64,000 nucleotides of DNA from Ostrinia nubilalis (Eukaryota; Arthropoda; Insecta; Lepidoptera; Crambidae). Shown one piece after another: positions 21,339-31,599 of this stretch (positions within the stretch are counted from its first letter, which is position 1; every line of letters begins with the position of its first letter). The position numbers and the translations under genes were made by a program. A model generated the notes under the pieces. It did not search any database. It was not told the DNA's origin and saw only the letters and a program-made list of their open reading frames with translations. The stretch covers positions 10,001 through 74,000 of the forward strand of contig NC_087095.1 of the NCBI RefSeq assembly GCF_963855985.1, given 5' to 3'.

Positions 21339-21440
21339 GCTCGTAGCACATGGCGTATGTAGAAGCTCGTAGCACAATTAGCGTTGTAGCAGCTCGTAGC
21401 ACATAACGTAGGTAGCAGCTCGTAGCAGTCTGCTACGCCA
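21339..21440. repeat. 26-27 bp tandem repeat, four units
   Basis: GCTCGTAGC recurs at 339, 365, 392 and 418 past 21000, each followed by ACATGGCG/ACAATTAGCG-type spacers. It forms the outer end of the long-inverted-repeat element. A similar CTACGGCGCTACGACGCTAC run is at 63518-63556. Confidence 0.7.
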
Positions 21441-22066
21441 GCTACGTACTACGGAGCTGACAGTGTCGTAGCGCTACGAGCGCGTTGTTAAGGTTAGACC
21501 AGACCAACGCGTGCAGCCGGCGTGCACGATGACGATGGCGATGGCGACCAGACAGCGTGTATGAATTTGTAGCGATGAGTTCACATCAACGCGTCCTGTC
21601 ATTGGTCGCGGCGATCTATGCAGCGTCTGCACGCAGCGATCAGCGATCATCGCGACATTTGTCACTGTGACGTTTCTGTTTTTCAAAATCGATGCAATAA
21701 ATAGTAAGTAGGAACTGTTAAAAAGTTTTTACACAATTAAAAATGAATTATTCATAACATACCACTAGTCTGACCTACTTGAATAATAAAAAAGGTTTTA
21801 GAATAAAGTATCAATATCAGAATTTATTTTTATGTAATAAACAAATCATTCTAGTTTTCTCGAGAACCTGCTTCTTCAACTTCATAAATAAAATTGGGAT
21901 GTTATCTGCAGAACAAAATAATTGAGAATGTACATGTCTGCAGCTTTCTCAAAGGCCCTAGAGCAATTCTAAGTATGCCATAAATAAAAACCTAATTTAA
22001 GTCATCAAACGTCTCAGTCATTAATTTAGTGCCACTAGAAACATCTAGTTGATCAAAACTGCCCCC

Positions 22067-22187
22067 CTAGACAAAACGCACTTTTTGATCGAATCGAAAA
22101 TCGAATCCGTCAAAACTCCATACAAAAAAGGGGCTTTTCGACCACTTTTCGACTGGTTTTGCGATTATAATTTGCACTTTGTCTAGA
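22067..22187. mobile_element. MITE, CTAGACAAA termini
   Basis: The left end CTAGACAAAACGCACTTTTT and right end GCACTTTGTCTAG are inverted. The inner arms ATCGAATCGAAAA and TTTTCGACTGGTTTTGCGAT pair partly. About 120 bp, non-coding, nested inside the foldback element. Confidence 0.75.
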
Positions 22188-22469
22188 CCCACTGATGTCT
22201 TTTTGTATTTTTGGGTTATTATTAAAGACAAAAAAGATATTTGGACTATTATGTACTCTATGGTTTTGGTGCATAATGTAATTTCCTTTGCCTTAAAAAA
22301 AGTAAATGTCAAGATGACTGTTGCACCAAAAATGAAAATGAAAATTGATTTTGATAGATGTTGTGTTGAGTTCTGTGTAGTTTTGTGCGATTTAACGATA
22401 AGAACGACAGTGGTTTTCCCTCAAGGAAAAAGATGAATTGGTTATAATCTTACTTGCCCACAAGGATAC

Positions 22470-22775
22470 TGTACGAGCACGTCAGCATCGACCGCGACCT
22501 ACAACATGCTAGCCGACTGGCCTATGAACCCTGAACGAACGTGCACCGTATAGGCACTCTACACCGACGGCACATTGGACTGGACACATTGAATTGTGTA
22601 CATTATGTAAATCTTGTATATAGCAATAGCATAACAGTAATAAACCAGATATCAACCGACCGCGTTGTGTTTTATTTCCCCCACTGAGGCCAAGAAAGCC
22701 TTAGTGCAGTCCTCCTTCCTAACAAACCTTTCTTTAAATTTAATTAAAAGGTATTGTTAGGGCTCAAGGGACTAC
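22470..22775 (+). mobile_element. Diverged partial LTR related to the 53.9-59.6 kb element
   Basis: It starts TGTACGAGCACGTCAGCATC and continues with CTCTACACCGACGGCACA, GTAATAAACCAGATATCAAC, then the CCCCCACTGAGGCCAAGAAA region, following the order of the LTRs at 53908, 56502 and 59099. Homology stops near GGGCTCAAGGGACT at about 22776, so the last 200 bp are absent. No internal sequence adjoins, so it is a truncated solo LTR. Confidence 0.85.
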
Positions 22776-23630
22776 AAACGAAGTCAGAAATATAGCTTAG
22801 TTATGAGTAACCAATACTACTACCTATACCGCATGTAATCCTGTCTCATTCTATAATATATGGCCGCCTGAATAAACTTGAGTGAAAAAGTGTTTCCACT
22901 GTCTCAATTGCATCAAAAGCTCCAAACAAATCATTTAATTCAGTTTCCATTTTGCCGAATAGGCGTGATTGACAATATGCGTGACAGTTGTGGTGACAGT
23001 GACAACCTGCACGCGCAGTGATCGCCATCGCGGTCGCGGCAGTGTGAAACAACTTTTGCACGCGCAGTGGTCGCCATCGCCATCGCCATCGCTGCACGCG
23101 TTGGTTTGTCCGAACCTTTAGTACTTGCAGTGCGCTACGATCACTACGCGTAGTACTGGAGCGAGCTCAGACCGTACTATTAGGTCCTCCTGCCTATGAA
23201 TGATTTTAGCGTTTTTTTTTTCTTCAATATTCATTAGTAGTATAATTTATTTATTTTAAACTTGTATGCACATAAAACAGTGTACATAAGACGGACTTAA
23301 TGCCTTTCGGCATTTTCCTCCAGTCAATCTTAGGGCCAAACTGAAAATAATTCCTTTGCAATTATAGCTATGTTCATCAATCTTTTTTTATTTGTAATTT
23401 GATTTCAAGGATTTGCTTTTACGTATAAAATGTTTAACCATTTTATTTTTTCAATTACATAGAATTAAAAAAATATTTAAGCCATCATGGCGCCTAATTT
23501 TTTTCCAATTTTGCAACTCAGCCTTAGGGTTTATTTCAATTGTTTTATAAATCAAAAAGTTGTGTCAAAAACTGCTGAAGTGATTTACATGAAAGTTAGT
23601 AGGTACATAGTTTGAGACGCTGGTAAGGAC

Positions 23631-23791
23631 TAACGCCCGTATTCACAAACGATGCTTACTTAAGTGAAGCAGCAAATCGAACATACAGCGTTGAACAGAG
23701 CTCTGTGATTGGTTTGTGTGTCACCCTGTGCGTCCACGGCTCCACGCGCACTGTAAGACCTCATAGTAATGTTTGTGAATACTGGCGATTA
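23631..23791. mobile_element. MITE, CGCCCGTATTCACAAAC family, second copy
   Basis: TAACGCCCGTATTCACAAAC at left and GTTTGTGAATACTGGCGATTA at right. About 160 bp, colinear with 12856-13007, with several substitutions and a short insertion (GGCTCCAC). 23186-23630 shows nothing recognisable. Confidence 0.86.
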
Positions 23792-23987
23792 GAATAGTTT
23801 TTTAAAAAAGGGGGTGCATGTTTGTGTGGCGAAACAATCTTATCTTTAGTCATATAAAATTTAACATTAAAATTATACCAATTAACGAATTAATTGTGTC
23901 AAACCTTACGTTACGTGTAAGTAGGTGCATCCTATTCTATGCGTGTTTCCTGTGAGGTGTCTAATCGTAGTATATATAGATTTATAT

Positions 23988-24052
23988 ATATAGATTTTCG
24001 TAGAACATACTCGTACATCACCTGTACGAGTATGTTCTACGAAAATCTATAT
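23988..24052. repeat. Perfect 30-bp-stem hairpin
   Basis: The left arm ATATAGATTTTCGTAGAACA to 24017 and right arm 24023-24052 are exact inverse complements, with a 5-nt loop (TCACC). It leads directly into the repeat at 24053-24300. Confidence 0.85.
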
Positions 24053-24300
24053 TTATAAAAACGAAAGGTCACTGAATGACTGACTGACTCACTCACTCAT
24101 TACGAAGTCTCAAATTTTGCATGGGGGTTCCTTTTAGAACGCAGGTGCTCAGTGCTCACTAAGAACGGATTTTACGAAACTCCATCCCTTAGGGGGTAAA
24201 ACTTACGCCATAAATACTTTCTGTGACATACAGAAAGTATTTATTGCGTAAGTATCAACTGTGGTACCTATCAAGCCTCGGGCAAAAACTAATACATCTA
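24053..24300. repeat. Interspersed repeat with GACTGACTGACTCACTCACT run
   Basis: It contains a short (GACT/CACT)n stretch at 24077-24101, a CATGGGGGTTCCTTTTAGAA phrase and a second hairpin, AAATACTTTCTG / CAGAAAGTATTT, at 24214-24243. The style is that of lepidopteran non-autonomous (Helitron-like) repeats. I cannot confirm the class. 24301-24695 has no feature I can support. Confidence 0.5.
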
Positions 24301-24695
24301 AAAATACATGTCTGCAATGAAGGGAACAACAAAACTGTGGTTATTATGTTTGAGATCAGTCATGAATGTTTCATCGACTAAGACAGCTGCTGCGCCGCTC
24401 GCGGGCGCCTCAGGCCGCGGAGCAAAGTTGACGTTATAAATCAAGTATTACTGCGGCTAATCTCCAACTCAAATAAACGGGCCGCATTTAAAGATGTTGA
24501 ACTCACTTAAATTCGGAACTTGTAGGTGAATTAATAATGAGCATAACAACATGCCAAGGGCAATGCATAACGACTGTTTTAAAGACAAATGATACCTCTT
24601 CAACCGGACTGGGACGACTTTGAATGCATTAGGACCCATGTTTGGTTCGTAAAATATATATACAGTAGCTAAGAAGCTGAAAATGCTGACAGGTA

Positions 24696-24836
24696 TATCA
24701 AATTAGCCCGTAATCCTGAATCCTGATACATAAAGTGAGCCTATTAATTTAACACAAGTACGACTGTACTCAGTGTTGCACTATCAAATGCAATTGACGC
24801 GCCTCTATGCCAGGGTTTTTATGTTCCTGGTCAGGC
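24696..24836 (+). mobile_element. Right-end copy of the THAP-bearing transposon
   Basis: 141 bp from TATCAAATTAGCCCGTAATC to TTCCTGGTCAGGC, nearly identical to 11708-11848. The left part of the element is absent, so this is a truncated copy. Confidence 0.88.
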
Positions 24837-24842
24837 TATAAT

Positions 24843-24988
24843 ATTATAAATGAGAAAGTTTGTGTGATTTCGATGAAACTTTACAGTATCATTGTTTATA
24901 CATTAGAATAACATAATATTATTATAGGCTATAATTTATAACGACAAGCTTAATTTCACGCTAGCAAAGGCGTGGGGAAAAGCTAGTT
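24843..24988 (-). repeat. CTAGC...CGCGACTTCG family, minus orientation
   Basis: Minus strand: ACTAGCTTTTCCCCACGCCT at the head, ending in ...CTCATTTATAATATTATA. Same family as 34725-34912. 24990-25890 is AT-rich with nothing recognised. Confidence 0.6.
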
Positions 24989-25897
24989 ATTAATATGTTT
25001 TATTCAATAAGCTTCTTTTTCAATATTTAATATAATTATAACATCTCGATAGGTGCTAAAAAATTAAAACAGATGAAACGTTGCTACGTTAAAATTAATA
25101 TTGAAAGTGCTCAGAAGGAGCGCTGCTACTAATGCTGGATAAAATTTGTATAATGTATGTTATTTCACATCACACAGGACATCACGGTTGCAATGATTAA
25201 ATTTATAACCAAAAGCTCTATTTTCCTTATCTACCTATACCGCGATTGTCTTTTGTGTGTTGATGTTGATGTACTTTTCTTAATAAATAAATAAATTATT
25301 AAAAATTAAGAAACTTGGAACTGGCCAGAACCCACTTAACTAAAGTGCTTATTCACATACATGACACGTGAATCAGTCATCGCTTTATTCAACCATGTTA
25401 AAGCGAATGTAAGGACTCTCGGTATTGCCACTGGGACATTTCATTATATTTAGTGCGAATAAATTTGTATCTAGTTTTCAAAATATACCTGTTTAGAGCT
25501 TTTATCATTGTTATTTTATTTTAGACCCTCCGTCCAGGCTATTTTAATAATAATAACATTTAATTTATTAACAATATAATTCGATTCGGTATATTATATG
25601 AGTATAATATAAAATGTTATACTACGTTCAATTTAATAATGTAATTTCCATAATGTCGCAAATGGAGTTGACAGTCTTATAGAATAGATTGTATAAATAA
25701 AACTTATGTTTTACTTTCTATTCGATTTAAAAGATGTAACTCCAAAAATCCAGTTGCACTACAAACAGAACATAAAAAAGTTCTTGCCTGCGAATCCAAA
25801 AAATTAATTCATGTTACGCGTTTCCACAGTTCGTTTCACGAAATCTCTCACATAGATCCGACACAGGCGGGAACGATCAACGAATCCGGACACTCAC

Positions 25898-26140
25898 ACT
25901 GGGAACATGTAACGAACGGACGCAGGGCGGTCTGATATCGGGCACTGGGGCCGCGTGCGCTGAGCGGTGCAGTCCGCGGTCCGTCACGCGGCGGGCGCGG
26001 GCATGTCGCGCGGTCTCGGCCGGGGCGCGCCGACTACTGCCGCGGCCGCCCGCCCAGCGCCGCCGCCCGCCCCCGCCCCGCGCCGCCCGCCCCGCTGCCC
26101 ACGGCGCACGCACGCCCGGCCCGCGCGTGGCTGTTCGTGA
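25898..26140 (-). promoter_or_regulatory. CpG-rich block, possible upstream 5'UTR exon or promoter
   Basis: This is a strongly GC- and CpG-rich segment (CGCCGCCCGCCCCCGCCCCG and similar at 26056-26096) in AT-rich DNA, 6.6 kb upstream of the receptor start codon. On minus it ends with a good donor, CCCAGT|GTGAGT at 25898/25897. A transcribed 5'UTR exon of the receptor gene starting near here is plausible but unproven. It could also be the promoter of another transcript. Confidence 0.35.
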
Positions 26141-26717
26141 TATGCACAACTTCTTTGCGATACTTATCATAATAACTAATGATAAAAGTTTGAGAACGTG
26201 AAAAATGTATAATCAAAAGTAAATTTTTATTTTCAGAGTATGCGCTCACAACAGGCTGAACACAGTCGAGAATCCAGCTCGGAGCCATACATTTGAAATC
26301 ATTGGGACTCTCAGTAAACGTACAATTTTACTTTAATGAATTATTTACTGATGCTGACTATGTTAACTGATTACATCAAAATCGAAGCAAAGTTTTGTTT
26401 ATGTCCAAAGTAGGACAAATCCAATTGTTACTGCGGATTCTATTCCAGGGGCAAACGTAAGAATGATGAGCGTAACATAATTAATTTTGTTGATTTTAAA
26501 GAAAAAACACCCAGTCAGTTTAAAATTGATTTCTGGAAACTATGTTCGTTGAGGTACGAGTAGGTACAGTAACAAGTCACTGAAATAAGAGTCTTGTTTG
26601 GTTGAAAATTGTAATTTAGTTTATTGTCCTGAACAAAATAATTTAAAAAATCCAAAAATAAACATTCCCTATTCTCACTGAAAAGTACTCGTGAATTCGT
26701 AAAACAGGTTTATAGAT

Positions 26718-26936
26718 AACTAGCTTTCCGCACGCGGCTTCGCCCGCGTGGAATTTTGTCTGTCACAGAAAACTTTATCGCGCGCGTCCCTGTTTCAAAA
26801 ACCGGAATAAAAACGGTCCTTTCCCGGGACTCGAAACTATCTCTATGCCAAATTTCATTAAAATCGGTTCAGTGGTTTAGACGTGAAAGCAAGACAGACA
26901 GAGTTACTTTCGCATTTATAATATTAATAAGTATAG
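26718..26936 (+). repeat. CTAGC...CGGCTTCGCCCGCGTGG repeat, near-full copy
   Basis: It starts ACTAGCTTTCCGCACGCGGC then TTCGCCCGCGTGGAA and ends CGCATTTATAATATTAATAA. About 90% similar by eye to 43086-43318, including the phrase AATTTCAT...AATCGGTTCAGTGGTTTA. 26141-26715 shows nothing recognised. Confidence 0.85.
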
Positions 26937-27058
26937 ATTTAAAGTGGTAGGTAGGTTATTAAAAAGTGTGAGTTGAGAGCGTGGCAGTGCAAGGCGGTGC
27001 CGGTGGCAAGCGCGCGGTGTCACGGAAAGTGATTTCCTCGTGCGGAATCAATTAAAAC

Positions 27059-27120
27059 TTGCATCGACAGCGTCCGCGCCGCCCGCCCGCGCCGCCGCGA
27101 CCGCACGGTGCACTCACCCA
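27059..27120. other. Short GC-rich block
   Basis: GCGCCGCCCGCCCGCGCCGC and neighbours. On minus a GG|GTGAGT donor-like site lies at about 27113. It could be another non-coding exon or a regulatory island. Nothing else is supported between 27121 and 27285. Confidence 0.25.
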
Positions 27121-27284
27121 CATATTTCCGGCTTAGATTACCTACACGCGACTCTCCTTTGGATTAATATCTTTAGTTTCGTAGGAATGTTTAACTTTTA
27201 AGTTGAATTTTGTTTTATAAACTTTTCGAAATAATGTTTACAATGGAGAAACGAAAGTATTTGATAGTCATTAAAAGTTATTTT

Positions 27285-27512
27285 TTATGTGACAGGATGC
27301 AAACGAGCAGACGGATCACCTGATGGTAAGTGATTACCGTCGCCCATAGACACTCGCAGTGCTAGGGGCGTTACAGGCGTTATAAAGTTAAGGTGGATCG
27401 ATGACCTCATAAAGGAAGGCGCAGGATGCAGGCCGCTAACAACCGGTTATTATGGAAATCATTGCGGGAGGTCTATGATTCAGCAGCGGACGTCCTATGG
27501 CTGAAGTTATGA
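27285..27512 (+). mobile_element. Lepidopteran repeat and RTE LINE 3' end
   Basis: 27290-27370 carries the phrase GCAAACGAGCAGACGGATCA then ATTACCGTCGCCCATAGACA, a widespread lepidopteran repeat. From about 27390, AAGGTGGATCGATGACCTC to GGAGGTCTATGATTCAGCAG, GGACGTCCTATGGCTGAA and a (GAT)n tail is an RTE-type 3' end. Both are fragments. 27513-28715 has only AT-rich sequence and a GC patch at 28440-28570. Confidence 0.7.
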
Positions 27513-28719
27513 TGATGATAAAAAGTTGTACAGGAAAAAACTCATGATGCATACTATATTAAGTTACTTAAAATGTGACATAATTCCCTTAGAGTCTTTG
27601 TTCACGTGGCAATATTCAAAAGTTTCTAGCGAGAAGCCTATGGATTCAGAAATGATTTATTTGCTAACTTTATCCATTTGTAGGGTTCTGTTCCTCAAAA
27701 GAAAAATAATATAATTTTTGTTTGTTCGTGTATCGACACCTTTTTTCTTCATAGAGGTATTGAGTTTTACATTACGAGTATTATGCATATGTATAAGTTT
27801 AAGCAAGAAATGAAACTAAATTTTTGGAAAAGGTCCCTAACTTTGTATATTAAAGTCGTTAATTTTCTTAAAAAATAAATAACCGCAGTTCGTATTAAGT
27901 ATGGTATCTGAAAATTGAGATTCAGTAAACGTGCTAACTTGAAAAATGGCATTCCTCCACGGCAAATAGTATGAAAAGTGAGTCCGCATTTATACGGTAA
28001 ATTAAAATAGTTCGAGGTGTCGCTACGCGAGTCGCACAAGGTGAAGAGTGTTCACAGCTGCTTGCTGCGAGGAGCAAGCTAGTGCGCGGCGCCCACCCTA
28101 GACATTCAGTGGAATACGCATGTTTTAAAAAGCTTTGCTGTTGCTGATACACTTGGAAATTGGTAGTAAGATGCAGGCAGAAATTAGTCATGTATAAATA
28201 ATAATATTTAGAACTTTTACTGCCCAAACAATAAAAAACACATACAATGTATCTACCTAATGCCATACGAGTTCTAATGGTGTAGTTATCATAAGATACA
28301 CTGAAGATTTCTTGAAATATTCTACTATCATTACCTATTAACTGAATGGATGAAAATCAGTTTAAAAGTTTTGACACAGTCAAGTTTTGTATCGGCCGGT
28401 TCCTGACTTGGACTGAAAAGGCAATTGAAATTTAGATTGAAATTGAAGACGATCCCCTCCAGCCCCGGCGCATTGTTTTCGGTTCCGATTGTCACTCGAG
28501 GCATTGTGCGCCCTCGCCGTCATCGAGCATCCTCGGCCGCCGGTCTTTGTCTCCTGGGCGCCTCGCACTTACAACTTAAGTTCACTGTTGCTACTTCAAA
28601 TTATCTTTATTTTGCGTTACTGAAATTATTCAATAAGGGTTCCAGCTAAAAACTAAGTAGTCACTGTATTATTACTAGTTTCCAAATACTTATTTATCTA
28701 CACTTAATAAAACTATTAT

Positions 28720-28860
28720 AAAGAGGAAAGATTTGATTGTTTGCATTGACTAGGCTTCAAAACTACTTAACCGATTTGAAAAAATATTTCACCATTAGAA
28801 CTATGTATATTATCCCTGATGAACATAGGCGACCTGGCCAATTACATACTTGGAAATACT
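28720..28860 (+). repeat. AAAGAGGAAAGATTTG interspersed repeat fragment
   Basis: The phrase AAAGAGGAAAGATTTGATTG with CTACTTAACCGATTTGAAAA recurs in inverse orientation at 34640-34705 (TTTTTTCAAATCGGTTCACTAG ... CCTCTTTATAA). Non-coding. Confidence 0.6.
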
Positions 28861-28912
28861 ATTGTTAGTTGTTAAATGTACAGATTTTACTTACAGGGTT
28901 TGAGAAAACTCA

Positions 28913-29233
28913 ATCCCATCAAAAACAATACTTGTCAAAAAAACCAAGTCTCGCAACTCAGTTGTTCTACGGTAAAACGTTGTGAGATCCATGTAATACC
29001 AAGTCCAGGCCAGGAAATCTTTAACGTTTTACATAAATATATTGACTTGGCCATCGCACAAAATAATTTAATTTTCACGTGTTTTCATGCGATGGCCAAG
29101 TCAATATATTTATGTAAAACGTTAAAGATTTCCTGGCCTGGACTTGGTATTACATGGATCTCACAACGTTTTACCGTAGAACAACTGAGTTGCGAGACTT
29201 GGTTTTTTTGACAAGTATTGTTTTTGATGGGAT
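28913..29233. repeat. 321-bp palindrome, two 146-bp identical inverted arms
   Basis: Arms 28913-29058 and 29088-29233 are exact inverse complements as far as I can compare, around a 29-bp centre (29059-29087). The outer phrase GAGTTGCGAGACTTG with TTTTTGACAAGTATTG resembles the sequence at 19525-19565, so at least the arm ends come from a dispersed repeat. The open frame across the palindrome is a by-product of symmetry, not a gene. Transcripts would form a long hairpin. Confidence 0.95.
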
Positions 29234-29299
29234 CTCATTTCTTTTTGTATTTTGTAGACAGCAGTTATGTATCTAGAAAACTGGACCGAAATTGAAAAA

Positions 29300-29730
29300 T
29301 GTTACTCGACTTGGCGGTTGCACTACCGTGCCCCCAAATATTTAAGTTTTTCCTTGATTCATACACCAAACACTACTTATATTCCAAATTTGAAGCTTCT
29401 AGGTCTGCTAGAAGTGCCTTAGAGTTTTGATGATCGGTGAGTCAGTGAGTCAGTGAGTGACAAAATTAAGTAACTTTGACCCGTTAGAATTCTTAAACTA
29501 CTGGTTCAAATTGAATGAAATTTTAAATATACCGTGTCTTTACAATGCCTGCATAGCTAATGAAAATTCAGCCTTCTAGTTTTATCCACAACGAAGTTAC
29601 AGGCGGTCGAAAATGGCCTGAATTGCTTCGAGAAAAGGATGGTACGGCCGTGCCGCTTTTTTGCTCGACTTGGTGGGGGCACTGCCGTGCCCCCAGATTT
29701 GCGGATTTTCGGACAACAAACAATTACATT
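29300..29730 (+). repeat. Duplicated CTCGACTTGG...GTGCCCCCA blocks
   Basis: ACTCGACTTGGCGGTTGCAC then TACCGTGCCCCC near 29305, and CTCGACTTGGTGGGGGCACT then GCCGTGCCCCCAGAT near 29663, share a core. Between them is a GTGAGTCAGTGAGTCAGTGA run at 29440-29459. Family not identified. 29731-31088 has no identified repeat but contains GC-balanced blocks (30170-30330, 30690-30900). Confidence 0.5.
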
Positions 29731-31088
29731 GTGGGCCTTACAGCTAAGAGATTGAGTAACAATATCACCAGCACTATGAATACTGATAGCGAAATATAAT
29801 ATTTTTATTGACATGAGAGATGTTATTAAATAAATCTTAAGCGGAATTTTCGCAATTTGCGTCTCTTAAAAGTCCTTTTCAATTACACAATGAACGATTC
29901 GGTGGCGGATAATGGATACCATTAATGAACTTAATGGGATATTAGAACTCGGATAGAAAATTTTATTTTGTAACAATAAAATATCGAAGCAATTGACTTT
30001 TCATAATACCCTTGGTTTTGGGGATCATCTGACATTAAACATTAATGGTTTAACTGGTTATAATTAAGGTAACTGCTTATCAGACAACTGCAGTGTGAGT
30101 AAGCACAGAATCTTTATTGGTTAATCGCTTGACACATGCAATATCTATGGTAGTTATTAGACGGTTCACCAAGTGCGGTGTCGTGACAGCGGGGCGAGCA
30201 ACGTGCCGTGCAGCCGGGGCGGGGGCCGGCGCGGGCGCGTGTAATAAAACCTATTGGCTCGAAGCGACCGTTTTATTCCATCAAAACGAACTCTCGCCGC
30301 CCGCCGTTATTGGCTTTCGCGAGCTGTTCCTGACTCGACGAGAAATAATCTAATAAATCTTCTTTTATCAGAATCTTTTATAAAGTTTTTTAAAACATTT
30401 GGTACTAAATTAACGAATTTAGTCGACGGCTACTAAACTGTATGTCAATTGCAGAACAAATCAAGCATAAGTCTCAATAAAACAACAACAAATGTATGGT
30501 GCGAGATGATCTACTGCGGTTTCCTGTTAGTTTTGAAATGGGACTATTTTAAAGTAGATTAAACTCCCCCTAGTTTTTTAATACTACGTAGTTCAAAGTT
30601 TGCAACTGAATTATTACTATACCTACCTACCTATTAATCTGAATTATTGCTGTACATATTCAGAAATTAATTGAATATCTATCAACGCGACTAAGAGAAA
30701 TGAAAACACGTTGGCGTGTCAATAGTGCAGGCGTGCGCTGGCTGCAGGTCCCACAAATATGTTTGCATTGGAGTGCAATTTGCTGCTATAGAGCTCGTTG
30801 ATGACGCGTCGTAAAGCGATTTGCGAGCGAATCGTATCTCGAACAAGTGCGCGGGCCCGCTGCTTACTGTAGCGTCGCTTCGCGCCAGAACCACACTGGG
30901 CTTTATGGCCGAAACTAGTATAATATAGGTATAGTTCACGAGGTCTAAGCTGAGATTTGCATTTGTGTCAGTTCATATGGATAGTGTAGGTGCGAGAGTT
31001 TATATTACCGCTTTTTGGCAATCGGTCTGAGGCGCAAGTCCGCCGCGCATCTGCGGCTGCGTGACGTGTAATTCTTAGTAGGTATTTT

Positions 31089-31479
31089 CAACCGACTTCA
31101 AAAAAGGAGGAGGTTCTCAATTCGACCCGTATGTTTGTTACGCGATAACTCCGCCAATTATGAACCGATTTGAACAAATCTTTTTTCGGCGTATAGGTAA
31201 TACCTCAAGGGTGGTCCCATTTAAATTTAATAATAGAAAAAACAACCCCCAAGGGTGGAAAATTGGGGACGAACTTTTTTATACGCAATATCTCCGCCGA
31301 TTATAAATCAATTTGAACGATAATTTTTTTTTTGAATAGGTATTATCAAAAGGGTGGTTTCATGCGAATTTGAAGAAAATATTTCACCCCCAAGGGTGGA
31401 AAATTGGGGGTGAACTTTTTTATACGCAATATTTTTAATTTTTAGTTTTTTTTTTGTGTTCACGCATTTGAAGTCGGTT
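31089..31479. mobile_element. AACCGACTTC-terminus interspersed element
   Basis: It starts AACCGACTTCAAAAAAGGAG and ends TTTGAAGTCGGTTT, a terminal inverted repeat that I know as a very common lepidopteran motif. Internally the phrase CAAGGGTGGAAAATTGGGG followed by GAACTTTTTTATACGCAATA is present twice (about 31246 and 31393), so part of the element is duplicated. No coding frame. Confidence 0.85.
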
Positions 31480-31599
31480 TTATTTTTTTAAAAAGTTAAT
31501 TATTTGCGATTATTTTTTACAGTTTTTTGTCTGACTACTTTTGGTGATCACTCACACAAAGCTCAGTTTGCTCGCGAACTGTACCTAAGTAACATAGTT

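Larger units (their letters stand above)
21330..23185. mobile_element. Long-terminal-inverted-repeat (foldback) element with nested insertions
   Basis: At left, AAGGTTAGACCAGACCAACG then CGTGCAG...GATGGCGATGGCGACCA (about 21489-21551). At right, on minus, AAGGTTCGGACAAACCAACG then CGTGCAGCGATGGCGATGG (about 23125-23065). Flanking ends also match loosely (GTACTACGxx / TACGCGTAGTACTGG). The inverted arms are about 200-250 bp and imperfect, with simple GATGGC repeats. The interior has no protein frame and hosts a MITE (22067-22187) and a partial LTR (22470-22775). Class unknown. Confidence 0.6.

Noticed and set aside
28876..29211. 111-codon open frame
   Set aside because: Spans the perfect palindrome; openness follows from symmetry.
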